This document shows, piece by piece, positions 38,652 through 46,610 of a DNA stretch of 64,000 nucleotides (the stretch's first letter is position 1; each line of letters opens with the position of its first letter). The stretch is taken from the NCBI GenBank assembly GCA_041399085.1, contig JAWKTM010000026.1:1-64000 (forward strand), read 5' to 3'. Made by a program: the position numbers and the translations under genes. Origin of the DNA: JAWKTM01 sp041399085. GTDB taxonomy: Bacteria > Planctomycetota > Planctomycetia > Pirellulales > Pirellulaceae. The notes under the pieces are model-generated. The model made no database searches. It worked only from the letters and a program-made list of their open reading frames with translations, and was not told the DNA's origin.

Positions 38652-41114
38652 ATGAGTGTCATGATGCGTTGGTTCCGAAAATCGAGTTTCTCGGCCTCGT
38701 CGCCGATCGGCCGTCGAGCGTTTTTGGCCGTCGCGGTGGTCGTTGGCATGTGGGCCAGTGTCGTGGCGGCTCAAGATAATGATCCGTTCGGGGCACCGCC
38801 CGCTGCTGGCGCCGATCCGTTTGGAGCACCGGCGGCTCGTCCCGGAGCGGATCCGTTTGGCGGGGCCGCAGCCGCTGCGGGTGGCGCCGGCACTCGAACC
38901 GCGCCAGCCGCGCGCGTCAACGAATCGGATCCGGTGGTGGCAGCGATCCTGGAAACGCAACCGACGACGCCCAGCGAATTGATTCGGGCGATGGAAATGA
39001 TGATGAACCTGGGGCGCGAGGATCACGCCAAGGCGTTCTTGCAGCGATTGGTCGACGCCGGGCTAGACGATCAGGCGAAGGCGGCTTTGGAAGAGGAGTA
39101 TGGGCTGCCTCTGTTTCTGCGTTTGCTGCGCGATAAGACGTACGCTCCGCAAGGCGAACAGTTTGCTCGCGAAGTCATCGCCGCGTCGGACAAGGTTGTG
39201 CGGGATCCCTCGCGGCTGACGCGTCTATTGAATCAAGCGGCCGGAGCGGACCCGATCGAGCGGCAGAAGGCGTTTGCCGAGTTTCGCGTGGCGGGCCCGC
39301 CAGCGGCGGCTTTTCTGGTCAAGGCGTTGGCCGACGTGAATCGCCGCCGGGATCATCCGGCGATCGTGGATGCGTTGGTCGCGATGGGCGCCGAAGCGCG
39401 CGGCCCGTTGCTGGGGGCGATCTTCGCGCCGGAGGAGAACACGCGGGCTTATGCGATCGAAGCATTGGGGCGGATGCGCGTAGAACGGGCGACTCGCTAC
39501 ATGATCGCACCGTTTTTGGCGGAAGAGAGCTCGCAGCGGATGCGCGACAGTGCCGAACTGGCTTTACGACGAACCGTGGGCGCCGTGCCGTCGCTGGCTT
39601 CGGGGCGTGTTTACTTGAGACAATTGATCGACCGCATGATGAGTGGCGAATTGCCGGGCCGGCCGGTCGAAGGCAACGCGGTCGAGTTATGGCGTTGGAA
39701 TCAGGAGCGGCAAGAGCCCGTGGCGATGCGGCTGCCGACCGAAGCCGCGCGGCTGATGGAAGCTGGCAACCTGGCTTATGACCTGTTGCGCATTTCGCCC
39801 GAGGATTCGGACTACCAACGTTTGGCGCTGTCGACTCGTTTGAAGGCCGATAAGATCCTGTTCGGCCCCGACCAACCGCTGCCGCAAGGCGCGGGGACGG
39901 CGTACGCTGCGGCCGTTGCCGCCGGGCCGGACGCTGTCGAAGAGGTGTTGGCGGCGGCTCTGAAGCAGAACGAGCCGTTGGCCGCGGCCGCCGCGGCGGA
40001 AGTGCTGGGCGACATCGGCGGGCCGGAATTGTTGCGCAGCCAAGGCGGAGCGATGTCGACGCTGGTCCGGGCGCTGCAGCAACCTAGCCAGCGGCTGAAG
40101 TTCGCCGCGATGGAAGCGATCCTGAAAATCAATCCGCGGCAGTCGTTCGTCGGCGCTGGGTTCTTGACGCAGGCGTTGGGCCGCTTCGCCGCCAGCGATG
40201 GCGTGCCACGAGCATTGGTCGCCCACACGCATTCGGATGAAGCTCGGACGCTGGGTGCGATGCTTGAATACCTGGGTTATGAAACCGACGCCGCCACGAC
40301 CGGCCGTGAAGTGTTTCTCGCCGCGGCCCGGAATGCCGACTACGACTTGGTGCTGATCGACGACGGCCTGACGCAACCGAACGCCAGCGAGACCGTGCAA
40401 ATGTTCCGCAAGGACGCTCGCACGGCACGGTTGCCGATCGGCGTCGTGGCCGATTTCGAGCAGCCCGAATATGCCCAGCGAATCGCCGAAGCCGACCCGT
40501 TGGCCGTGTCGTTCACCGCGCCGTTGGATACGGTCGGGATGCGGCTGCGCGTGCAGTCGCTGATGGAAGTCGCCGGCTATGGCGTGGTGCCGGAACACGA
40601 GCGACTGTCGCAAGCCGAGACGGCGTTGGACTACATCGGACGATTGGCCGAAGCCGAGTCGGCTTACCCGTTTTACGATTTGATCTCTCTGTCGCCGGCG
40701 GTCGAACGGTCGTTGCGCACGCCAGCTTTGGCCGAGCGAGCCGCGCGGGCGCTGGGCCTGTTGGGGACGCCTTCCGGCCAACAGGCGTTGGTCGAGATTG
40801 CCAGCCAACACGCTTATCCAATCGAACAACGACGCACGGCGGCGGCGGCGTTTGCCACGGCTGTCAAGCGACGCGGGTTGCGGCTGAGCGCCGATTCGGT
40901 GCTGGCCCAATACGACCGCTACAACGCCAGCGAATCGTTGGACACCGAAACGCAGCAGGTGTTGGGCTCGGTGCTCGACACGATCGAAGCGGCCGACCAG
41001 CGACCGTTGGCTTCCGTGACCTCGGCCGCCGCCTTGCCAGTCGGTCCGGCTGAAACAATTGCCGCGCCCGCCAACCCCATGCCTGCCAATTCCGCGCCTG
41101 CCAGGCCGCAGTGA
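38652..41114 (+). CDS. Exported HEAT-repeat protein with an embedded receiver-like domain
   Basis: 820 residues. A signal peptide (FLAVAVVVGMWASVVAAQ, cut before DNDPFG) is followed by three DPFG repeats in a Gly/Ala/Pro-rich stretch. Residues ~85-510 and ~640-790 are alpha-helical with HEAT-like pairs (RAYAIEALGRMRVERATRYM, AAAAEVLGDIGGPELLRSQ, AERAARALGLLGTPSGQQAL). Between them (~518-635) lies a CheY-like fold: ALVAHTHSDEARTLGAMLEY, NADYDLVLIDDGLTQPN with the acceptor-position aspartate, and ARLPIGVVADFEQPE. The T/K positions of a true receiver are not clear. A receiver fold in an exported protein is unusual. It starts 37 bases after argH. Function unknown. Confidence 0.78.
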   Translation: MSVMMRWFRKSSFSASSPIGRRAFLAVAVVVGMWASVVAAQDNDPFGAPPAAGADPFGAPAARPGADPFGGAAAAAGGAGTRTAPAARVNESDPVVAAILETQPTTPSELIRAMEMMMNLGREDHAKAFLQRLVDAGLDDQAKAALEEEYGLPLFLRLLRDKTYAPQGEQFAREVIAASDKVVRDPSRLTRLLNQAAGADPIERQKAFAEFRVAGPPAAAFLVKALADVNRRRDHPAIVDALVAMGAEARGPLLGAIFAPEENTRAYAIEALGRMRVERATRYMIAPFLAEESSQRMRDSAELALRRTVGAVPSLASGRVYLRQLIDRMMSGELPGRPVEGNAVELWRWNQERQEPVAMRLPTEAARLMEAGNLAYDLLRISPEDSDYQRLALSTRLKADKILFGPDQPLPQGAGTAYAAAVAAGPDAVEEVLAAALKQNEPLAAAAAAEVLGDIGGPELLRSQGGAMSTLVRALQQPSQRLKFAAMEAILKINPRQSFVGAGFLTQALGRFAASDGVPRALVAHTHSDEARTLGAMLEYLGYETDAATTGREVFLAAARNADYDLVLIDDGLTQPNASETVQMFRKDARTARLPIGVVADFEQPEYAQRIAEADPLAVSFTAPLDTVGMRLRVQSLMEVAGYGVVPEHERLSQAETALDYIGRLAEAESAYPFYDLISLSPAVERSLRTPALAERAARALGLLGTPSGQQALVEIASQHAYPIEQRRTAAAAFATAVKRRGLRLSADSVLAQYDRYNASESLDTETQQVLGSVLDTIEAADQRPLASVTSAAALPVGPAETIAAPANPMPANSAPARPQ

Positions 41115-41215
41115 CCTCGGACTCATCCCACACGATGCGTTAACGAAACCGAACCGCCCGTCGCTCTCCCGCCGCACCGGCCGACGGTTTTCATTTCCGT
41201 TGGAACGAATTCGCC

Positions 41216-42271
41216 ATGGCTGGTTTTTCGAGCAGCAAAACGAACGACACGGGGCCGCCGATTCCGGGCATTATCGGATCATCGGCGACCATGCAGCGCG
41301 TCTATGCGCTGACGCGCCGCGTCGCTCGCAGCAACGCTTCGGTGTTGCTGCTGGGCGAGACCGGTACGGGCAAGGAGTTGATCGCGACGTCCGTGCATCG
41401 CTTGAGCAATCGGGCGAGCGGTCCGTTCGTCAAAGTGAATTGCGGGGCGCTCAGCGAGAGTTTGCTGGAGAGCGAACTGTTCGGCCACGTCCGCGGGTCG
41501 TTTACTGGCGCCGTGAACAACCGCACGGGGCGCTTCGAAGCCGCTCATACCGGCACGATCTTCCTGGACGAGATCAACTCGACCACTTTGCATTTGCAGG
41601 TCAAACTGCTGCGAGTGCTGCAGGAACGCGAATTCGAACGCGTGGGCGACACAACGACGATTCGCGTCGATACGCGGGTGATCGCGGCCAGCAACCGGCA
41701 CTTGATGCATCTGGTCGAGGAGGAAAAATTCCGCGAGGACTTGTACTGGCGGCTGAACGTCGTGCCGATCGAGATTCCGCCGCTGCGCGAACGACGCGAG
41801 GACGTGCCGGCGCTGGTCGGCTATTTTTTGAATCACTACAGCGAAGTCAACGATCGCTTTGTCGTCCACATTCAGCACGAGGCGCTCGAAGCGTTGCAGG
41901 AGTATCACTGGCCGGGAAATGTCCGCGAGTTGCAAAATTACATCGAGCGGGCCGTGGTAATGGCGGAAGGCGACGAGCTAACGATCGACTTGCTGCCGGA
42001 AGTGGTATTGGGCAAAGAGCGGCCTCGCAGCGGGAAGTTTCGCGCGGCGGATCCCGAGACGCTGATTTACGAACTTGTCCAGCACGGCTTGGCGACATCC
42101 CAGGCCGAGGCCGATACGTTGCACGAGAAAATTGTGAACCCGGTCGAGCGTGAGGTGATCGCCCAAGTGATGTTGCACTGCAACAATGTTCAAACGAAGG
42201 CGGCGGACAAATTGGGAATCAACCGCAATACGTTGCACAAGAAACTGAAGGAATACAACATCGAGACCTGA
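41216..42271 (+). CDS. Sigma54-dependent activator, AAA+ and Fis domains only
   Basis: 351 residues. Bacterial enhancer-binding protein that remodels RNA polymerase-sigma54. It begins almost directly with the AAA+ domain: IIGSSATMQRVYALTRRVA, Walker A LLGETGTGKELIA, sigma54-contact loop VRGSFTGAV (GSFTGA instead of GAFTGA), Walker B TIFLDEINS, LRVLQEREFERVG, FREDLYWRLNVVPIEIPPLR and the end signature WPGNVRELQNYIERAV. The C-terminus is a Fis-type HTH (NVQTKAADKLGINRNTLHKK). No receiver, GAF or PAS domain is present, so activity must be controlled in trans or by expression. It lies upstream of hemX-hemA with a 104-base gap. Confidence 0.93.
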   Translation: MAGFSSSKTNDTGPPIPGIIGSSATMQRVYALTRRVARSNASVLLLGETGTGKELIATSVHRLSNRASGPFVKVNCGALSESLLESELFGHVRGSFTGAVNNRTGRFEAAHTGTIFLDEINSTTLHLQVKLLRVLQEREFERVGDTTTIRVDTRVIAASNRHLMHLVEEEKFREDLYWRLNVVPIEIPPLRERREDVPALVGYFLNHYSEVNDRFVVHIQHEALEALQEYHWPGNVRELQNYIERAVVMAEGDELTIDLLPEVVLGKERPRSGKFRAADPETLIYELVQHGLATSQAEADTLHEKIVNPVEREVIAQVMLHCNNVQTKAADKLGINRNTLHKKLKEYNIET

Positions 42272-42375
42272 GCACGCCATCGCGCGTCCACGGCGAACCG
42301 GCTCGTGACAGACGCTGTCTCACCGACCGGGCCATGTTTGACGACAAGTCGTGCCATCCGATCCGAATCTCTCCC

Positions 42376-43287
42376 ATGCTCACCGGCATCAACATTACGT
42401 GTTTTGCGGCCAGCTACGCGATCGTGCTCGCGCTCGAGATTTCGCGACTGTTTTTTCGCGCGCCGGTTCGCTGGATCGCGATTGTGGGCTTCACGCTCGC
42501 CGGCTTGGTGGCACAGTCAATTTATCTCTACAACCTCGCGTCGGAAGAACTGACGCGCGGTGTTACATTGCTGGCCAACTGGCACGACTGGTGTATCCTG
42601 GCCGCGTGGGTCATGACGCTGGCCTATTTCGGACTGGCCATTCGCCGACCGCAGAACAGCGTCGGCATTTTCGTACTGCCGTTGGTGTTGATCGCCATCG
42701 GGCTCGGATTCGTGTTCCGCGACTCGCAACCGTTCGCGCCGGCTCAAGCGATGGGCGTTTGGCGAACGATTCACGGTTTGGCGCTGTTGTTGGGCACCGT
42801 CTCGGTCACGCTCGGATTTGCCGCGGGATTGATGTATTTGGCTCAGTCGTATCGGCTCAAGCACAAGCTGCCGCCGCGTCAAGGTTTTCGGCTGCCGACT
42901 TTGGAATGGCTGCAGCGGTTTAATCGCGAGTCGCTGTTGTTGTCGACCGTGTTGCTGGCGGCCGGCCTGTTGTCCGGCGTCATCTTGAATTTGACGCGCG
43001 GCGGAACGGCCGTATCCTGGTTCAGCAGCGGTGTGCTGGCGTCGGCCGTGCTGTTCCTTTGGTTGGTCGTGGCGACGTTGTTCGAGTTCCTCTACAAACC
43101 GGCTCGGCAAGGTCGCAAGATCGCCTATCTCACGTTCGCCAGTTTCGCGTTTCTGGTCTATGCATTGGGCTCCGTTTTGTTGTCACAGCACGGTACGCGA
43201 GACGCCCAAACGGACCGGACGACTCCGGCGTTGAGCAACCGCTCGTCCGACGTTTTGGAAACTTCGTGGTGGAGCCCGCTGCCATGA
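42376..43287 (+). CDS. HemX/CcsA-type cytochrome c assembly membrane protein
   Basis: 303 residues from ATG 42376 (MLTGINITCFAASYAIVLAL); ATG 42334 would add 14 residues without similarity. Eight or so TM helices are visible. The core of the CcsA/HemX family is seen in VWRTIHGLALLLGTVSVTLG, with a conserved histidine, then FAAGLMYLAQSYRLKHKLPP, WLQRFNRESLLLSTVLLAAG and SGVLASAVLFLWLVVATLFE. The WWD haem-handling motif of true CcsA is not evident, which favours the HemX branch. Its stop overlaps the hemA start (ATGA), the usual hemX-hemA order; it probably modulates HemA or haem delivery. Confidence 0.8.
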   Translation: MLTGINITCFAASYAIVLALEISRLFFRAPVRWIAIVGFTLAGLVAQSIYLYNLASEELTRGVTLLANWHDWCILAAWVMTLAYFGLAIRRPQNSVGIFVLPLVLIAIGLGFVFRDSQPFAPAQAMGVWRTIHGLALLLGTVSVTLGFAAGLMYLAQSYRLKHKLPPRQGFRLPTLEWLQRFNRESLLLSTVLLAAGLLSGVILNLTRGGTAVSWFSSGVLASAVLFLWLVVATLFEFLYKPARQGRKIAYLTFASFAFLVYALGSVLLSQHGTRDAQTDRTTPALSNRSSDVLETSWWSPLP

Positions 43288-44559
43288 AGTTGCAGATGGT
43301 CGGATGCAGCCACCACAATTCGTCGGTTCAAGTTCGCGAGCGATTGGCGTTCAGCCCCGAGCAAGCGCGGCAGGCGCTGGTCAACCTCCGCCGTCAGTTC
43401 CCGGATACGGAAGTCGTGCTGCTGTCGACTTGTAATCGAGTCGAACTGTACACGGCCGCGCAGGCGCCCGAATGTTGCCCGACGCACCATGACATGGTCA
43501 ATTTTCTGGCCGAGTTTCACGGGCTGGACGCTGCCGAGATTTTTGACGATCTATTCGAGCGAACGGGCGAAGACACGATCCGCCACTTGTTTACCGTGGC
43601 GGCCAGCTTGGACAGCATGGTGGTTGGCGAAGCGCAGATTCTGTCGCAGGTGAAACAGGCTTACGAACTGGCTTGCGAAGGCAACGCGGCCGGCACGCTG
43701 TTGCACGCGGCTTTTCAAGCGGCGAACCGGGTCGCGAAACGCGTCACGTCGGAGACTCGTATTCACCAGCGGCGCGTCAGCATTCCCAGCGTCGCGGTTA
43801 GCGACTTTGCCAAACAGTTCTTCGAGCGATTCGACGACAAAAAAGTGCTGGTGATCGGCGCCGGCGAAATGGGCGAAGAGACGCTACGTTATCTCATGGA
43901 CGAAGGAGCCCGCGACGTCACGATCGTGAACCGGACGCTCGAACGGTCACAGCAATTGGTCGAGCGAACTTGCGGACGCGCGCTGCCGTGGGGATGCTTG
44001 TCCGAACTGCTGGTGTCGGCCGATTTGGTCATCAGCACGACTGGTGCGACGGAGCCGATCGTGACGGCCGAACAGTTTCGAGAGATCGAGACGCAACGCT
44101 ATCAACGGGCCTTGTTCATTCTCGACTTGGCGATTCCCCGCGATTTTGACGCGGCGATCAACGAGTTTCAGAATGTCTATCTCTATTCGATCGACGATCT
44201 GGCGAAAGTGTGCGACTCGAATCGTCGAGCCCGCGAGAAGGAATGGCCGAAAGCCGAGCGAATCATCGAGGACGAAACCGCTCGGTTCATGGCGGACTTG
44301 TACCATCGCACGACCGGGCCGACGATCCAGCGGTTGAAGCAACGGGCTGGCGAAATCAAGGACGAAGAACTCGCCCGGCTGCTCAACAAGCTTGGCGATA
44401 TCGAGTTTCGACAACAAGAGGAAATCACTCGCGCCTTCGACCGACTGGTGAACAAGTTACTCCATCCGCCGCTGGAATCGCTCCGCGACGAAGCTCACAG
44501 CGATTCACATCCCGGTCTGCTCGACGCTGCTCAAGCGGTTGTTTCAGTTGAAAGACTGA
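43284..44559 (+). CDS. hemA: Glutamyl-tRNA reductase, 3' end frameshifted
   Basis: First committed step of C5 tetrapyrrole synthesis: Glu-tRNA to glutamate-1-semialdehyde with NADPH. The ATG at 43284 overlaps the hemX stop. Visible: MVGCSHHNSSVQVRERLAF, the catalytic cysteine in LLSTCNRVELY, SMVVGEAQILSQVKQAY, the Rossmann turn VLVIGAGEMGEETLR and the dimerisation tail RAFDRLVNKLLHPPLESLR. As read, the frame runs on to 44864 into repeats and antisense mcsB. One surplus base near 44527 hides the normal ending LKRLFQLKD and TGA at 44557-44559. With it removed the protein is ~424 residues, typical of the family. This strongly suggests a sequence error. Confidence 0.93.
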
Positions 44560-44584
44560 GCGGCTCTCAACAACCGTCCGCGAA

Positions 44585-44663
44585 ACCGGAGGGCCGCGCC
44601 CTGCCGCTACAAACGATTTGCACGCGACACCGGAAGGCTCGCGCCCTGCCGCTACAAAAGATT
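44585..44663. repeat. Tandem pair with an 18-bp identical core, between convergent genes
   Basis: GCGCCCTGCCGCTACAAA occurs at 44596-44613 and 44641-44658, 45 bases apart, each preceded by ACCGGA(A/G)GG. It fills the space between hemA and mcsB, which converge. It was not seen elsewhere in this window. Confidence 0.75.
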
Positions 44664-44724
44664 CGGCGACGTGTTGGTGGACGGGCACTTGGCGAGAGTG
44701 GTGGCGACCGGGGTGCTCTGGAGG

Positions 44725-45816
44725 CTAGTTGCGTTCGGAGCGGCCCGATCCGTTTCCCTTGGCCAAATGACGTTGCAGATAGTCAGCTCGTTCGATGTTG
44801 CGGTCGGCGGAGTCCAATTTCGAGCCGCGCAGCTTTTGCAGATGAGCCGGCTGCGTGTGAATAAACAGCTTGTTGATCGTGGCGATCTCGATGTCTTCGA
44901 TCAACTTCAAATTGATGCCCATCCGCACCTTGGACAGATAGTGCATCGTTTCTTCGCTGCTGATCTTCTTGGCCGTGCAAAGAATTCCGAACGCCCGGCT
45001 GATATCGTCGCGCAAGTCCATTTGGCTTTCGCGCACCAGAAACTCGCGGGCTCGCCGTTCGTAGTCGATCAGCAACGGCACCACTTCGCTGACTTGATCG
45101 ATCAGCTCGCGTTCGGATTTGCCCAGCGTCAACTGGTTGCTGATCTGGTAGAAATCGCCCATCGCCTGCGATCCTTCGCCGTACAACCCGCGAACGGCCA
45201 AGTTGATCTTTTGCAGGCTGCGAAACACCTTTTCAATTTGCCGCGTGATGACCAGCGCGGGCATGTGCAGCATCACGCTGACTCGCAGACCGGTACCGAC
45301 ATTCGTCGGGCAGGCCGTCAAGTATCCGAAGCGTTCGTGAAACGCGTAGGTGATCTTCTCTTCCAACCGATCGTCGATCGCGTTAATGCGATCCCAAGCC
45401 GCTTCGAGATCAAGCCCGCTCTGCATCACTTGGATGCGCAGGTGATCCTCTTCGTTGATCATGACGGCAAACTTTTCCGTCTCGTCGATCGCCACGCCTC
45501 GAGCGCCGCTCCCCTCGGACATCTCGCGGCTGATCAGCTGACGTTCGACCAGAAACTGACGGTCGACTGGCTCGAGCTGGCTAACATCGACATAGGTCAC
45601 AGTGTTCCATTCGGGCACTTGGCGAATTCGTTCGCGCAACGTCCGTTCGATCGACTGACGATCGGCTTCGGTACAGCGGCGCATGAATGGATAGTCCGCC
45701 AAGTTTCGCGCGAGGCGAATCCGGCTGCTGATGACGATGTCGGATTCCGGGCCCGAGCCCCGTAGCCACTCGCCGCAACGACCGGCGAGTTCTTCAAGTT
45801 TCACCGAGGTATCCAA
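44725..45816 (-). CDS. mcsB: Protein-arginine kinase McsB
   Basis: 363 residues. Phosphagen-kinase-fold enzyme that phosphorylates arginines on proteins and, in Bacillus, marks them for ClpCP. Visible: DIVISSRIRLARNLADYPF (the ATP-binding SxRxR), the catalytic glutamate region VMINEEDHLRIQVMQSG, ITYAFHERFGYLTACPTNVGTGLRVSVMLHMPAL (read in parts) and VRGLYGEGSQAMGDFYQISN. The C-terminal helical domain with the pArg-binding region is present (MGINLKLIEDIEIATINKLF). It follows mcsA by 18 bases, the conserved gene order. No clpC or ctsR is in the window. Confidence 0.95.
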   Translation of the reverse strand: MDTSVKLEELAGRCGEWLRGSGPESDIVISSRIRLARNLADYPFMRRCTEADRQSIERTLRERIRQVPEWNTVTYVDVSQLEPVDRQFLVERQLISREMSEGSGARGVAIDETEKFAVMINEEDHLRIQVMQSGLDLEAAWDRINAIDDRLEEKITYAFHERFGYLTACPTNVGTGLRVSVMLHMPALVITRQIEKVFRSLQKINLAVRGLYGEGSQAMGDFYQISNQLTLGKSERELIDQVSEVVPLLIDYERRAREFLVRESQMDLRDDISRAFGILCTAKKISSEETMHYLSKVRMGINLKLIEDIEIATINKLFIHTQPAHLQKLRGSKLDSADRNIERADYLQRHLAKGNGSGRSERN

Positions 45817-45834
45817 TCGTTTAAATGCTTCCGT

Positions 45835-46344
45835 CTAGATCTCTTCGCCTTGTTCGATTTCCCGAATACGATCGCGAACTTCGGAAGCCCGCTCGTAGCG
45901 TTCCTCCGCGATGGCCTCTTTCAGCTCTTGGCGCAGCCGAATCAGCTCTGTTTGCTGCCGCGAGTCGCGCACGCCATGTTTGGGCCGCTTGCCTCGGTGC
46001 TCCACTTCGCCGTGGATGTTCACGATCAGCGGCTCCAAATCCTTTTCAAAGTGGACGTAATCGTGCGGGCAACCGAGCCGCCCCACCTGCCGGAACTCGT
46101 AAAACGTGATGCCGCATACGGGACACGCCTTCTGATCCAGCCGGGCCAACTCCTCGGCCGTCTGCCCCACCTTCAATTGCTGTGCCAGAACTCCGGCAAG
46201 CGTCGGTTGCCCCGCCTCTTGCTCGTCTTGCGTCAAGTACACGCGAGCGCAATCCTCACACAGATGCAACTCCTGCGGCACGTCAGGATCCGTTAGCTCG
46301 GTGATGTGGAAGGTCGCCGGCTTTTCGCAACGTTGACATTTCAT
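45835..46344 (-). CDS. mcsA: McsA-like zinc-finger/UVR-motif activator of McsB
   Basis: 169 residues. The N-terminal zinc site is MKCQRCEKPA plus LHLCEDCARVY (two CxxC). A second site is ACPVCGITFYEF and GRLGCPHDYVHF. The C-terminal UvrB/UvrC motif is LRQELKEAIAEERYERASEV with RDRIREIE. In Bacillus, McsA activates McsB and coordinates metals. It is upstream of mcsB on the same strand with 18 bases between them, so co-transcribed. The promoter should lie in the 266-base gap up to trpE; no CtsR box was recognised. Confidence 0.92.
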   Translation of the reverse strand: MKCQRCEKPATFHITELTDPDVPQELHLCEDCARVYLTQDEQEAGQPTLAGVLAQQLKVGQTAEELARLDQKACPVCGITFYEFRQVGRLGCPHDYVHFEKDLEPLIVNIHGEVEHRGKRPKHGVRDSRQQTELIRLRQELKEAIAEERYERASEVRDRIREIEQGEEI

Positions 46345-46610
46345 GGCGAGGATCGGCGGTGGTGGGAAAGAAATGGGCGAGGGGCGTCGTAACTCGTTGT
46401 CTCCAATACGTCTACGGCCGTTGCGATTCTATCAGTCGGCCTAGCGCTGTCAAGACGAACGCGAACCCGCCACGCGTCGTAAGGTTCTATTAGATTTCAA
46501 CATAGTGGCCTCCAAGCCATCCCGTTGTGATGGCCGCCGGGCATTTGCTAAGCTGACCCATTAGATGCCCGCCAAAGCTCGCTTTCCCTTCCGCTCGCCG
46601 ACCGATTGCC
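46345..46610. other. Divergent promoter region of mcsA and trpE
   Basis: 266 bases separating the two starts. No ORF, tRNA, T-box or trp-leader (run of Trp codons) was recognised. Confidence 0.4.

Noticed and set aside
39687..41177. Minus-strand ORF of 496 codons
   Set aside because: Antisense to the HEAT-repeat gene; Arg/Gln/His-rich translation without family pattern.
44671..45765. Plus-strand ORF of 364 codons
   Set aside because: Antisense to mcsB, which is unambiguous.
46345..46610. trp leader/attenuator before trpE
   Set aside because: No short ORF with Trp codons and no terminator-antiterminator pair seen.
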